Below are positions 7,614-16,562 of a stretch of 64,000 nucleotides of DNA, in pieces (within the stretch, counting starts at the first letter, position 1; each line of letters begins with the position of its first letter). Source of the DNA: JAZDLX01 sp964538455. Its GTDB lineage: Bacteria; Electryoneota; Electryoneia; Electryoneales; Electryoneaceae. A program made the translations under genes and the position numbers. The stretch spans positions 124,001 through 188,000 of the forward strand of contig CAZIDZ010000003.1 in the NCBI GenBank assembly GCA_964538455.1. The letters run 5' to 3'. The notes under the pieces were generated by a model. That model had not been told where the DNA came from. It did no database searches and worked only from the letters and a program-made list of their open reading frames with translations.

Positions 7614-8936
7614 ATGGATCAGACAAAAACACTGCTCTTCGTCGACGACGAACCGAATATCCTCAGCGCGCTGAAGCGGGTGTTCATCGACGATGAATTT
7701 GAGGTTGTCACCGCCAATTCCGGCAAGGAGGCGCTGGGGATCTTCAACGATCGTGAGATTCAGTTGATCATCTCGGACCAGCGCATGCCGGAGATGAGCG
7801 GTTCCGAGCTGCTGGCCAAAATACGCGAATCCAAGCCGGAAGTCATGCGCATCATCCTCACCGGTTTCGCGGACATGGACGCCGCGGTCGACTCGATCAA
7901 CAACGGCCAGATCTATCAGTTCATCTTCAAGCCGTGGAACGATGAGGAGCTCCGCTCCGTCGTCCTCCGCGCCCTCGAAGCCTTCGACCTGCAGCACGAG
8001 AACAAGCGGCTTCTTGTCGAGTTGCAAAAGGCCAACAAGGAACTCGAGGAGCTGAACGACCAGCTCGCGCACAAGGTGAAGGAGCGGACGGCGCTTATCG
8101 TCCAGAAAAACCTCGAACTTGGCAAGCTGAACAAATCGCTGGAATCCGCCCTGGTCAGCACCGTACGGGTCTTCGTCAACCTGCTCGAACTGAGCCGCCC
8201 GGAGGTCAGCCGGCACGCGCGCCGCGTCGCCACCCTCGCGACCACCTTTGCGAAGCAGATGGGGTGGGAGGAGAAGCGGATCCACGATATCGAGATCGCG
8301 GCCCTGCTCCACGACATCGGCAAAATCGGCATCCCCGAGATCATCCTCCGCAAACCCAACGAGGATCTCTCGGACGGCGAGCTGAAAGCGTTGAACAACC
8401 ACCCGATCCTCGGCCAGAACATGATCGGGGCGATCGACTCGTTCAATGCCATCGGCAAAATTATCCGCGCCCATCATGAACAGTGGGGCGGCAAGGGTTT
8501 CCCGGATGGGCTGAAAGGAGAGGACATTCCGATCGAAGCCCGGTTGCTCGCGGTGTGCAACCAGTTCGACCATCTGAAGGAGGATGGGAAAAGCCGGCCC
8601 TTCGTCGAGAAGTATTTCCAGAACGCCTCGGGGGAGAGCTTCGACCCCAAAATGACCGCGATGATGCTTGACTTTATCGGCAGTGCCGCGGGCCTCAATG
8701 ACAGCGGTGAGGAGGGAGCGGCGCGCGGAGGCGTCACTGTGGGGGGGCAGCGAAAGGTCAAAGTCCTTCCCAACGAGCTGAAACCTGGCATGGTGCTTGC
8801 AGACAACTTGATGACCGGAAAGGGCATCTTCCTCTTGCCCCAGGGGCAATTGCTCAAGGAAACCCACATCCGGTCCATCCAGGACATTCAGCGGGTCGAT
8901 CCGATCAAAGGCTCGATTGAAGTCTTGGTGGATTGA
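7614..8936 (+). CDS. Response regulator with HD-GYP-type domain
   Basis: The 440-residue protein has an N-terminal receiver domain (phosphoacceptor Asp55 in ISDQRMP, Lys106 in FKPW) and a coiled coil at about 125-185. An HD-GYP domain follows with LLHDIGKIGIP (His233-Asp234), NHP and HHE (287-289), and then a C-terminal beta-rich tail. HD-GYP enzymes degrade cyclic di-GMP, which promotes motility. Two signature positions deviate: GYP reads GFP, and the usual A-V-A-D-x-F-D reads AVCNQFD, so Asn replaces an Asp that serves as a metal ligand in characterised family members. Activity is therefore uncertain. It begins 3 bases after the kinase stop and overlaps fliR, so the three genes are probably coexpressed. 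Confidence 0.87.
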   Translation: MDQTKTLLFVDDEPNILSALKRVFIDDEFEVVTANSGKEALGIFNDREIQLIISDQRMPEMSGSELLAKIRESKPEVMRIILTGFADMDAAVDSINNGQIYQFIFKPWNDEELRSVVLRALEAFDLQHENKRLLVELQKANKELEELNDQLAHKVKERTALIVQKNLELGKLNKSLESALVSTVRVFVNLLELSRPEVSRHARRVATLATTFAKQMGWEEKRIHDIEIAALLHDIGKIGIPEIILRKPNEDLSDGELKALNNHPILGQNMIGAIDSFNAIGKIIRAHHEQWGGKGFPDGLKGEDIPIEARLLAVCNQFDHLKEDGKSRPFVEKYFQNASGESFDPKMTAMMLDFIGSAAGLNDSGEEGAARGGVTVGGQRKVKVLPNELKPGMVLADNLMTGKGIFLLPQGQLLKETHIRSIQDIQRVDPIKGSIEVLVD

Positions 8937-9748
8937 CGCAAGACGCTTCGAGGCAGCCGGTGGAAATTCTGAATTGGAATCTCGATCAGCTCGAGCGCTG
9001 GTTCCTGATACTTTTCCGCGTCGCCAGCATGCTGATGGTTTTTCCCCTCTTCGGGTACGCCAGTTTCCCAACCCTGGCGCGCCTTGTGGTGGCCTTCTTC
9101 ATCGCCTCTCTGCTGCTTCCCATCTACGGACCCACTACCGCGATCACGGCGGGGATGGGGGTGCTTTCGTTCTTCAGCATCGTCCTGCGTGAGGTGCTCG
9201 TCGGGCTCGCCATCGGCTTCTCCGCTCAATTCCTCTTCATCGGCGTGCAGTTCGCCGGGCACGTGATCGGCCGCACCATGGGTTTCGCGCTGATGAACGT
9301 CATCGATCCCCAGTCGCAGACCAGCGTTCCACTCATCGGCCAGTTGATGCAGCTGTTCGTGCTGCTGCTGTTCCTGTTGATGAATGGCCACCATTTCCTG
9401 CTGCTCGCACTCGACGAGAGTTTCGTCCAAATCCCTGTCGGCACTGGGCTTTTGACGGGACAGGGGATTGAGGGCATCGCCCGCCTCAGCGCGGATATCT
9501 TCGTCATCGGAATCAAGGTCGGCGCCCCCGTGCTGGTGGCGATTATGATCACCGAAGTGGGACTCGGAGTTGTCGCCAGAACCGTCTCCCAGATAAACGT
9601 ATGGCTCGTCGGTTTCCCCTTGAAGATCGGCATCGGACTGTTCACGCTCGCGCTGGCTCTGCCAATGATGGCGTACGTCTTCGGAAAACTGTACGCAGAC
9701 TGGCAGGGCTCCCTGATCGATTTCATCCGGGCCATGGCTACGGGGTAG
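8933..9748 (+). CDS. fliR: Flagellar export gate protein FliR
   Basis: FliR completes the FliPQR export pore. The 271-residue product has the usual series of hydrophobic helices and the family stretches around RVASMLMVFPLFG, VLVGLAIGFSAQFLF and LVGFPLKIGIGLF. The TTG start at 8933 overlaps the HD-GYP stop (TTGA). A GTG at 8960, preceded by a GAGG, is an alternative that would shorten the protein by nine residues. Downstream, flhB begins 6 bases after the stop. Confidence 0.94.
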   Translation: MTQDASRQPVEILNWNLDQLERWFLILFRVASMLMVFPLFGYASFPTLARLVVAFFIASLLLPIYGPTTAITAGMGVLSFFSIVLREVLVGLAIGFSAQFLFIGVQFAGHVIGRTMGFALMNVIDPQSQTSVPLIGQLMQLFVLLLFLLMNGHHFLLLALDESFVQIPVGTGLLTGQGIEGIARLSADIFVIGIKVGAPVLVAIMITEVGLGVVARTVSQINVWLVGFPLKIGIGLFTLALALPMMAYVFGKLYADWQGSLIDFIRAMATG

Positions 9749-9754
9749 AGCTGC

Positions 9755-10834
9755 ATGCCAAAAGAGAACCAGGACGGATCGGAAAAAACCGAAAAACCAA
9801 CGGCCCGCCGGATCAAGAAGGCCCGTGAGGAAGGGAATGTTGCGCGCAGCATGGAGGTCAATAGCGCGGGCGTCCTCACCGCGGGCATCGCCGCGCTGGT
9901 GCTCTTCGGTGGCTGGATGATGGAGCGCATGACCACCCTGATGGTCTGGGTGTTCAAAAGCCTTGGCGAAATCGACGTCTCTCCCGCGTCGCTGCCCTCC
10001 TACATGAAAGACGGCGCCGAGTGGATGTTCCTCACCTTGATCCCGGTGCTCGCCTCGATCGCCGTCATGGGCATCGTCATCAATCTGATCCAGACCGGCC
10101 CCCTGTGGACGACGAAATCGCTCAAGTTCCGCTTCGACAAGCTGAATCCCGTCAGCGGGGCGAAAAAGCTGATCAACCAGCGCGCTTGGGTGCGCCTGTT
10201 GACGAATCTCGTCAAGGTGGTGATGATCGGGTACATCATTTTTCGGGTCATCAAGTCGTCCTGGCCGCAATTCGTACCCTTAATGGATTCCGAAATCCCC
10301 AATATCTTCCATTTCCTGATGCGAGAGGTGCTTAGACTTCTTTTATGGGGCTTATTCGCAATGATTATTATCGCAATCATCGACTTCACCTATCAAAAAC
10401 ATAAATATATCGAAGATCTGAAGATGACAAAGCAGGAGATCAAAGAAGAACGCAAAATGATGGAAGGTGATCCCCAGGTGAAGGGGAAGATCAGGCAGGT
10501 TCAGTTCCAACTCGCTTTCAATCGGATGATCAAGGAGTTGCCCAACGCGGACGTCGTCGTCACCAACCCGGTTCATGTTGCCGTCGCGTTGAAATACCGC
10601 GCGGAGGAGATGACTGCCCCAGTCGTCGTCGGCAAGGGGTTGCGCCTGCTCGCCGAACGAATCAAGAACATCGCCCGCGAAAATGATATCCCAATCGTTG
10701 AAAATCCGCCACTTGCACGTGCCCTCTACAAACTCTGCGACGTGGGGGAGGAGATCCCCGGTCAATTCTACCAGGACGTTGCGGAAATTCTCGCCTACAT
10801 ATACCAGTTGCGCCAGGAACAATCGGTAGCATAA
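9755..10834 (+). CDS. flhB: Flagellar export switch protein FlhB
   Basis: FlhB is the export-gate component that switches substrate specificity from rod/hook to filament proteins by self-cleavage. The 359-residue protein begins with the family pattern EKTEKPTARRIKKAREEGNV. It has four transmembrane helices, a charged linker (KQEIKEERKMMEGDP) and the cytoplasmic domain. The autocleavage motif, usually NPTH, is NPVH at residues 271-274. The Asn-Pro bond that is cleaved is kept and Thr-to-Val variation occurs in the family. It follows fliR closely and is separated from flhA by a 71-base gap that holds a promoter-like site. Confidence 0.96.
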   Translation: MPKENQDGSEKTEKPTARRIKKAREEGNVARSMEVNSAGVLTAGIAALVLFGGWMMERMTTLMVWVFKSLGEIDVSPASLPSYMKDGAEWMFLTLIPVLASIAVMGIVINLIQTGPLWTTKSLKFRFDKLNPVSGAKKLINQRAWVRLLTNLVKVVMIGYIIFRVIKSSWPQFVPLMDSEIPNIFHFLMREVLRLLLWGLFAMIIIAIIDFTYQKHKYIEDLKMTKQEIKEERKMMEGDPQVKGKIRQVQFQLAFNRMIKELPNADVVVTNPVHVAVALKYRAEEMTAPVVVGKGLRLLAERIKNIARENDIPIVENPPLARALYKLCDVGEEIPGQFYQDVAEILAYIYQLRQEQSVA

Positions 10835-10849
10835 ACAGTCACTTACGCT

Positions 10850-10867
10850 CCGGCACAGGGCTTGCAA
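10850..10867 (+). promoter_or_regulatory. Sigma-54-type promoter upstream of flhA
   Basis: The flhB-flhA gap contains CCGGCACAGGGCTTGCAA. The essential sigma-54 pattern GG-N10-GC is exact (GG at 10852-10853, GC at 10864-10865). The extended consensus TGGCAC-N5-TTGCA is matched except for C in place of the first T. The GC element lies about 41 bases before the flhA ATG, a normal spacing for a start site plus leader. The site upstream of flgF has nearly the same sequence and spacing. The activator is not in the window. Confidence 0.7.
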
Positions 10868-10905
10868 ACTCTTCCGGGAACCCAACCTTGGAGTGAGTGC
10901 GCCCT

Positions 10906-13044
10906 ATGGCCGAAGCCCAGACAAAAGCCTACCTATCGACGGAGCAACGTCTCGCCCAAGTACCTTGGCTTGATAAACTTACGAGTCGTGCGGACATCAC
11001 CCTCGCGGTCGCCGCCGTAGGTGTCGTTGTCCTCATGATCATCCCGATCCCTCCGGGATTGCTCGATGTGCTGATTTCCTTGAACATCACCTTCGCGCTG
11101 ATCGTGCTGATGGTCTCGATGTACACCGAGCGATCACTCGATTTCAGTGTATTCCCCGGACTGCTGCTGCTGCTCACCCTGTTCCGCCTCGGAATTAACG
11201 TGGCTTCAACGAGGATGATTCTCGGGTTCGCTTTCGCGGGAAAGGTCATTGCTGCTTTCGGCAGCTTTGTAGTTGCTGGCAGCTACATCGTCGGCATCGT
11301 CATCTTCACCATCCTCGTCGTGATCAACTTTATGGTGGTTACCAAGGGTTCCGGTCGCATCGCCGAAGTGGCGGCGCGGTTCACCCTGGACGCCATGCCC
11401 GGCAAGCAGATGGCCGTGGACGCCGACATGAACAACGGCCTGATTGATGAACATGAGGCCCGCAGGCGCCGCGATGACATCCGCCGTGAAGCCGATTTCT
11501 ACGGCGCCATGGACGGCGCGGCGAAGTTCGTGCGGGGGGATGCCATCGCCGGCATCATCATCACCTTCGTCAACATCATCGGAGGCCTGTTGATCGGCGT
11601 CCTGCAGCGGAAAATGTCCTTTCCCCAGGCGATGACGACGTACACGATCCTGACGATCGGCGACGGCCTGGTCAGCCAGATCCCCGCGCTGATCATCTCC
11701 GTCTCGGCGGGCATCATCGTCTCGCGCGCCGCCTCCGAGATGAACATGGGCCGGGAATTCGCGGGTCAGCTGTTGGTCCATCCGCGGGCCGGTTTCATCA
11801 CCTCCGGGGTCCTGATGTTCTTCGCCCTCGTGCCGGGAATGCCCACCCTGCCGTTCCTTTTGCTCTCGCTGGTGACTGGGTACATTGCCTGGATGACGCG
11901 GCAATCGCGCAGGAAAACCGAGGAGACCGCAATCGTTCAGGCACGCGTCCCGAAAGGCCATGAGGAAAAAATCGAAGACTACCTGTACGTGGATCCGATG
12001 GAGCTCGAAATCGGTTACGGCCTGATCCCGCTCGTTGACAAGGAGCAGGAGGGCGATCTGCTCAACCGGATCACGATGATCCGAAAGCAGCAGGCGATGC
12101 AGATGGGATTGGTGATCCCGCCGATTCGCATTCGAGATAACATCCAGTTGAAGCCGAGCGAGTACGTGATCAAGATCCGCGGCAATGAGGTCGCCCGCGG
12201 CGAACTTCGTCTCGGCTACTATCTCGCTCTGAATCCCGGCACCGCGAACGGTAAGGTCGAGGGCGTCGCTACCAAGGAGCCGACCTACGGTCTGCCGGCG
12301 CTGTGGATCAACAAGAATGTCAAGGAGAAAGCCGAGAACTACGGCTATACGGTGGTCGAACCGACCGCCGTGCTCGCAACGCACCTCGTCGAGGTGATCA
12401 AGGCGAATGCACACAAGCTGCTGACACGCAAGGATGTAAACAATCTCATCGACAACCTGAAAGCGGACAATCCGACGGTCGTCGAGGAGCTGATCCCGAA
12501 CATGATGACGGTGGGCGGAGTGCATAAGGTGCTGCAGAAGCTGCTCAAGGAATCGATCCCGATCCGGGACCTCGGAACCATTCTTGAGACGCTTGCGGAT
12601 TATGCACCGATGTCGAAGGAACCCGATGTGCTGGTGGAGTACGTCCGCTATGCACTGGCGCCCACCATCACGCAAAAATTCCAGGACGAGGACGGGCATG
12701 TTTACGCCCTGACCCTCGATCCGGAAGTGGAACAGGTGATTTCCGACGCTGCTCAGCAGGCGGGCCGGCAGGGCCACTTTGGAGTTGTCGATCTGCCTCC
12801 TCAGACTATCAACGCCCTCTACACCAGCCTGTCGAAGCAGGTCGAACGGATGACATCCGAGGGCCGGCAACCCCTGCTGATCACGTCGCCGACGGTCCGC
12901 CAGGCCTTCCGGCGGCTGACTGAGCCTGTTTTGCCGCAGCTCATCGTGCTATCTTACGGTGAGTTGTTGGTTAACGTTCAGGTCGATTCGATCGGTGTTG
13001 TCAGCTTGAATCCGGAGCAGGAGCAGAAGGCGGCCAAGGCGTAG
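10906..13044 (+). CDS. flhA: Flagellar export apparatus protein FlhA
   Basis: FlhA is the large export-gate subunit whose cytoplasmic ring receives substrate-chaperone complexes. The protein is about 712 residues with an N-terminal half of about eight transmembrane helices. The FHIPEP-family loop includes GRIAEVAARFTLDAMPGKQM and DADMNNGLIDE. The C-terminal half is cytoplasmic. The ATG at 10906 is preferred; a GTG at 10897 would add three residues but lies within 3 bases of the GGAG ribosome site. A sigma-54-type promoter sits about 40 bases upstream, so flhA probably starts a transcription unit that continues into flhF, flhG and fliA. Confidence 0.96.
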   Translation: MAEAQTKAYLSTEQRLAQVPWLDKLTSRADITLAVAAVGVVVLMIIPIPPGLLDVLISLNITFALIVLMVSMYTERSLDFSVFPGLLLLLTLFRLGINVASTRMILGFAFAGKVIAAFGSFVVAGSYIVGIVIFTILVVINFMVVTKGSGRIAEVAARFTLDAMPGKQMAVDADMNNGLIDEHEARRRRDDIRREADFYGAMDGAAKFVRGDAIAGIIITFVNIIGGLLIGVLQRKMSFPQAMTTYTILTIGDGLVSQIPALIISVSAGIIVSRAASEMNMGREFAGQLLVHPRAGFITSGVLMFFALVPGMPTLPFLLLSLVTGYIAWMTRQSRRKTEETAIVQARVPKGHEEKIEDYLYVDPMELEIGYGLIPLVDKEQEGDLLNRITMIRKQQAMQMGLVIPPIRIRDNIQLKPSEYVIKIRGNEVARGELRLGYYLALNPGTANGKVEGVATKEPTYGLPALWINKNVKEKAENYGYTVVEPTAVLATHLVEVIKANAHKLLTRKDVNNLIDNLKADNPTVVEELIPNMMTVGGVHKVLQKLLKESIPIRDLGTILETLADYAPMSKEPDVLVEYVRYALAPTITQKFQDEDGHVYALTLDPEVEQVISDAAQQAGRQGHFGVVDLPPQTINALYTSLSKQVERMTSEGRQPLLITSPTVRQAFRRLTEPVLPQLIVLSYGELLVNVQVDSIGVVSLNPEQEQKAAKA

Positions 13045-13087
13045 AGGCGCCCGGCGATGCAGCGACCGCAGGTGGGGAAAACCCCGG

Positions 13088-14362
13088 ATGATCATTAAAA
13101 AATTCATCGCGGATACGATGAACGAAGCCCTGGCCCAAATCAAGCAGGAGCTGGGGGAGGATGCTGTCATCCTGCAGTCGCGCAGAGTGGAAAAACCCGG
13201 ACTGCTCGGCGGAAAACAGCAGGTGGAGGTGACCGCCGCCACTCCGGACCGCCACCCGGCGCCTCCCCGCGGCAGAAAGCCTCTGGTGAACGAAAGCATG
13301 CGCCGTTCCCTCGAGGGCGGGATCGTTCCGCCACCCGCGCGCCGGCAACCGCTCGGCACCAGGCGGTACAACCGTCCTGACGCCGCCCGCTCCGAGAAAC
13401 AGCCCCCTGAGGCCGCTCCCTCGCCGGACGTCGAGGGGATGGAGATGGAAATCCGCGACCTGCGGAAAACCGTTGAAGATCTCGCGTCCCATCTGAAAAG
13501 CCAGGAATCCCCGGATGTCCCCGAAGTTCTCAAACGCGCCTGGAGCGATCTGGTCGCGAACGATGTTTTCAAGGCCACGGCAACGGATCTCGTCGTCGAA
13601 CTCAGCAGCCGGTTGACTCCTGAACAGCTGCCCGATGGGGATCTCGTCGAATCGCGGCTGCATGACCTGATCGCTGAAAAATTCCGCATCGCCAGGCAGC
13701 GCGGGGCGTTGCGCAGCGAAAACCGCCCGCGCGCAATCGCCTTGATCGGGCCGACCGGTGTGGGCAAGACGACGACCCTGGCGAAGATGGCGACCAACAG
13801 GAAGGTGTTCGGCGAGGCGGATGTCGCGCTCGTCTCAACAGACACCTATCGCGTCGCCGCCGTGGAACAACTCAAGACCTTCGCCAGCATCGCGGGGATT
13901 CCGATGGACGTTGTCTACCGTCCTGAGGAGCTGGCGCGTTCTCTGGACCGGCACCGGAAGCGCGATGTGATTTTGATCGACACGGCGGGCAGGAGCCAGA
14001 ATGACCGCGAGGCGCTCAGCGAACTGAAAACGTTCATGAACGCCGCGCCGATTGATGAGGTCGTCCTCGTGATGGCCGCCAACACCCGCATCGAGGATCA
14101 GCGCCAGATGGTCGAGCGCTTTTCTTCCATTCCGGCCAACCGTGTGATCATCACGAAATTGGATGAAGCCACCTCGGCGGGCCACCTGCTCGAGATGTCG
14201 CGGCTGCTCCCGCGAGGGTGGAGCTTCTTGACCACCGGCCAGAATGTGCCGGATGACATCACCGCCGCCGATGAGCTGTTGCTCGCCGCGATGGTCGCCA
14301 AGAAAGACTATTTCGAGCAGCTGAGGTCCAACGGATTCCGCCTGCCGACGGCGGCCGAATAA
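13088..14362 (+). CDS. flhF: SRP-like GTPase FlhF
   Basis: FlhF is a signal-recognition-particle-family GTPase that sets the position and often the number of polar flagella. The 424-residue product has a variable basic/proline-rich N-domain and the NG GTPase core. The core has a P-loop GPTGVGKTTTLAKMA at about residues 219-233, DTYRVAAVEQLK, the G3 motif DTAGRSQND, TKLDEATSAGHLLE (G4) and a closing segment TTGQNVPDDI. It starts 43 bases after flhA and precedes its regulator flhG. This arrangement suggests polar flagellation. Confidence 0.95.
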   Translation: MIIKKFIADTMNEALAQIKQELGEDAVILQSRRVEKPGLLGGKQQVEVTAATPDRHPAPPRGRKPLVNESMRRSLEGGIVPPPARRQPLGTRRYNRPDAARSEKQPPEAAPSPDVEGMEMEIRDLRKTVEDLASHLKSQESPDVPEVLKRAWSDLVANDVFKATATDLVVELSSRLTPEQLPDGDLVESRLHDLIAEKFRIARQRGALRSENRPRAIALIGPTGVGKTTTLAKMATNRKVFGEADVALVSTDTYRVAAVEQLKTFASIAGIPMDVVYRPEELARSLDRHRKRDVILIDTAGRSQNDREALSELKTFMNAAPIDEVVLVMAANTRIEDQRQMVERFSSIPANRVIITKLDEATSAGHLLEMSRLLPRGWSFLTTGQNVPDDITAADELLLAAMVAKKDYFEQLRSNGFRLPTAAE

Positions 14363-14455
14363 GCGGAACGGATGGGTGAGCGAGAACCGCTGTGAATCGG
14401 ACGGCTTCGCCGCAGGCACGGAAAGAAACGTGAAAGCGTATCAAAAGGAAATCTT

Positions 14456-15331
14456 GTGACACGGGATCAGGCATCGACTCTTCGTACGCAGAACGGTGAT
14501 CGTGCAAAAAGGAAGGATCGCGCCTTGCGAGCACGCCGCATTGCCGTAACGAGCGGCAAGGGAGGCGTTGGCAAGTCGAACGTCAGCCTCAACCTGGCGA
14601 TCGCGCTCGCCCGCATGGGCCGCCGCGTGCTGCTCGTCGATGCCGATACAAACCTCGCGAACATCGATATCCTGCTCGGCATCCAGGCGCGGCTCACCCT
14701 CGCGGACGCCATCTTCGGAGATGCGTTCTTCGGGGATATCCTGCTCGAGGGTCCCGATGGGATCGCCATCCTTCCCGGATCGAGCGGCGTTGTTGAAATC
14801 ATGGAGGAAGACGCTGCCGTTCGCCAGAAAATGTTCGACGCGTTCGATGATCTCGAACGCCGATTCGACGTGCTGCTGATCGACACCGGGGCGGGTCTAT
14901 CCGAAAATGTGCTCCATTTCGTGGCTGGCGCGGACGATGTCGTGCTGGTGACGAATTCCGAGCCGACCTCGATCACCGATGCCTACGCCATGGTCAAGGT
15001 GGCAACCCACATGAATCCGGCGCTCAAGCTGCAGGTCGTTGTCAACCTGGCGGCCAAGGAACAGGATGCGAAGGACACGTTCGAAAAGCTCCAGTTGGCC
15101 GTGCGGAATTTCCTCAGCGTCGATATCGAAATGCTGGGCTTGCTGCCCGCGGACAAGAACGTGCTGGCGGCCGTCAACCAGCGGCAGCCGTTTCTCACTC
15201 TGTTCCCGAAAAGCGCGGCATCGACGGCGATCATGCTGATGGCGCACAAGCTGATGCGCCGCACCCAGGCGCCGTCGGAGGACAGCGAAAACCTCGCCCG
15301 CAGAATCTATGACAAGATGGGTGGCGCATGA
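14456..15331 (+). CDS. flhG: MinD-like ATPase FlhG (flagellar number control)
   Basis: FlhG is a ParA/MinD-family ATPase that works with FlhF to control flagellar number. The 291-residue protein starts with the FlhF-activating motif DQASTLR (consensus DQAxxLR) at residues 4-10. The deviant Walker A motif SGKGGVGKSN and the switch segment DADTNLANIDILLG follow, then Walker B LLIDTGAGL and a basic amphipathic C-terminus likely to bind membrane. GTG is the start, six bases after AAAGGAA. The gene ends in a 4-base overlap with the next small membrane protein. Confidence 0.94.
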   Translation: MTRDQASTLRTQNGDRAKRKDRALRARRIAVTSGKGGVGKSNVSLNLAIALARMGRRVLLVDADTNLANIDILLGIQARLTLADAIFGDAFFGDILLEGPDGIAILPGSSGVVEIMEEDAAVRQKMFDAFDDLERRFDVLLIDTGAGLSENVLHFVAGADDVVLVTNSEPTSITDAYAMVKVATHMNPALKLQVVVNLAAKEQDAKDTFEKLQLAVRNFLSVDIEMLGLLPADKNVLAAVNQRQPFLTLFPKSAASTAIMLMAHKLMRRTQAPSEDSENLARRIYDKMGGA

Positions 15332-15759
15332 CTCCGGGATGGAAGCAAGTCGCGAAAGCGTTCGGTTTTGTCCTGCTGTTCGGCATTATCGCGTGGAACC
15401 TCTACGTCGGGGCCGGTGTCTTCAACGCGATCTTCCGCGGCCTCGTCGCCTGGCTGATTTTCCAGATCCTCAACATCGTCCTCACCAACGTCGTCGTCCG
15501 CCAATTGTCCGAGTACGAATACAAACGGTTGCGCCAGCTCGCGGAAGAGGAGGAGATGGAGGAGATGCAGCAGGCGCAGAACAACGTCGCCCTCGATGAG
15601 GACATCAGTGAGGCGAGCGAACAGGCAAAGGCGAGAACCGCGGCGCCCGCACCCGAAACCGCCAGGGAAACCGCCCCGGGCGAAGAAACTGCCTCCAGGG
15701 AAGAGCCCGCATCCAGCGAAAAGGAAGCCGAGGGTGAAAAGAGCGGAGACACTGGATGA
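15328..15759 (+). CDS. Small two-helix membrane protein of unknown function
   Basis: The 143-residue product is not recognised. It has two predicted transmembrane helices at about residues 8-28 and 31-54, joined by a very short loop. A cytoplasmic tail follows that is first coiled-coil-like and strongly acidic (LAEEEEMEEMQQ) and then low-complexity Ala/Glu/Pro. It overlaps flhG and fliA by 4 bases on each side, so it is almost certainly expressed and translationally coupled between a flagellar-number regulator and the sigma-28 gene. A role at the membrane in flagellar placement or sigma control is only a guess. Confidence 0.75.
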   Translation: MTPGWKQVAKAFGFVLLFGIIAWNLYVGAGVFNAIFRGLVAWLIFQILNIVLTNVVVRQLSEYEYKRLRQLAEEEEMEEMQQAQNNVALDEDISEASEQAKARTAAPAPETARETAPGEETASREEPASSEKEAEGEKSGDTG

Positions 15760-16547
15760 CGATGCCTGAAATGGCCAGCATGCAGGATGACCAACTCTGG
15801 GGCCTGTGGGTGAAGTCGCCCGAGCAACAGGTCAAGGATGAGTTGGTTATTCGTTATTTGCCCCTCGTCGAACAGGTGGCGGGACGGATGAAGATCGGCC
15901 TCCCCGACTCCGTCCAGGTCGACGAGTTGGTCAATTCAGGAATCATCGGCCTCATCGGCGCAATCGACAATTTCGACCCCTCCCGGGGCTTCAAATTCGA
16001 AACCTACGCCGTCAACCGGATCCGCGGCTCCATTCTCGACAGTCTTCGCGATTATGACTGGATGCCCCGCTCGATCCGCTCGAAAACACGTTCCCTGGAA
16101 ACCGCCCTCGTGCGGCTCGAGGGGGAGCTGGGACGCGTCCCAAGCGATGACGAGGTAGCCGCCGCCCTTGATCTCGATATGGAGGCCTACTTCGCGCTGA
16201 TCGACGAAGTGAAGGTCGCCAGCATTCTCTCCCTCGACCAGCCGATCACAGGTTCTGAGGGGGAAACGACATCCCTCAGTGAAATGCTCGAAGATGACGA
16301 AGGAGAGAATCTTTCGGACCGAGTGGAATGGCTTGAGGCGAAGGAAGTCGCAAAACGAATGATTTCGCAACTAAAACAGCAGGAAAGGCTGATTATTGCG
16401 CTATATTACTATGAAGAACTGACTTTACGTGAAATTGGTGAAGTTCTGGGCATCAGCGAATCACGAGTTTCTCAAATACACAGCAGAATTATTCTCACCC
16501 TCAAGGGTAAACTTCGCAGTTTGTACGACGATAAGAGTCGTGAGTGA
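15756..16547 (+). CDS. fliA: Flagellar sigma factor FliA (sigma-28)
   Basis: This 263-residue protein belongs to the FliA/WhiG group of sigma-70 factors that transcribe late flagellar genes. Region 2 is visible in FKFETYAVNRIRGSILDSLR and DWMPRSIRSK. Region 3 spans LEGELGRVPSDDEVAAALDL. Region 4 carries the helix-turn-helix LTLREIGEVLGISESRVSQI. The ATG overlaps the previous stop. A matching promoter is seen before the flagellin gene and a probable anti-sigma factor (FlgM) ends the cluster, so the whole late-gene switch is encoded here. Confidence 0.96.
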   Translation: MTMPEMASMQDDQLWGLWVKSPEQQVKDELVIRYLPLVEQVAGRMKIGLPDSVQVDELVNSGIIGLIGAIDNFDPSRGFKFETYAVNRIRGSILDSLRDYDWMPRSIRSKTRSLETALVRLEGELGRVPSDDEVAAALDLDMEAYFALIDEVKVASILSLDQPITGSEGETTSLSEMLEDDEGENLSDRVEWLEAKEVAKRMISQLKQQERLIIALYYYEELTLREIGEVLGISESRVSQIHSRIILTLKGKLRSLYDDKSRE

Positions 16548-16562
16548 CCGGAGGCTGATCGC

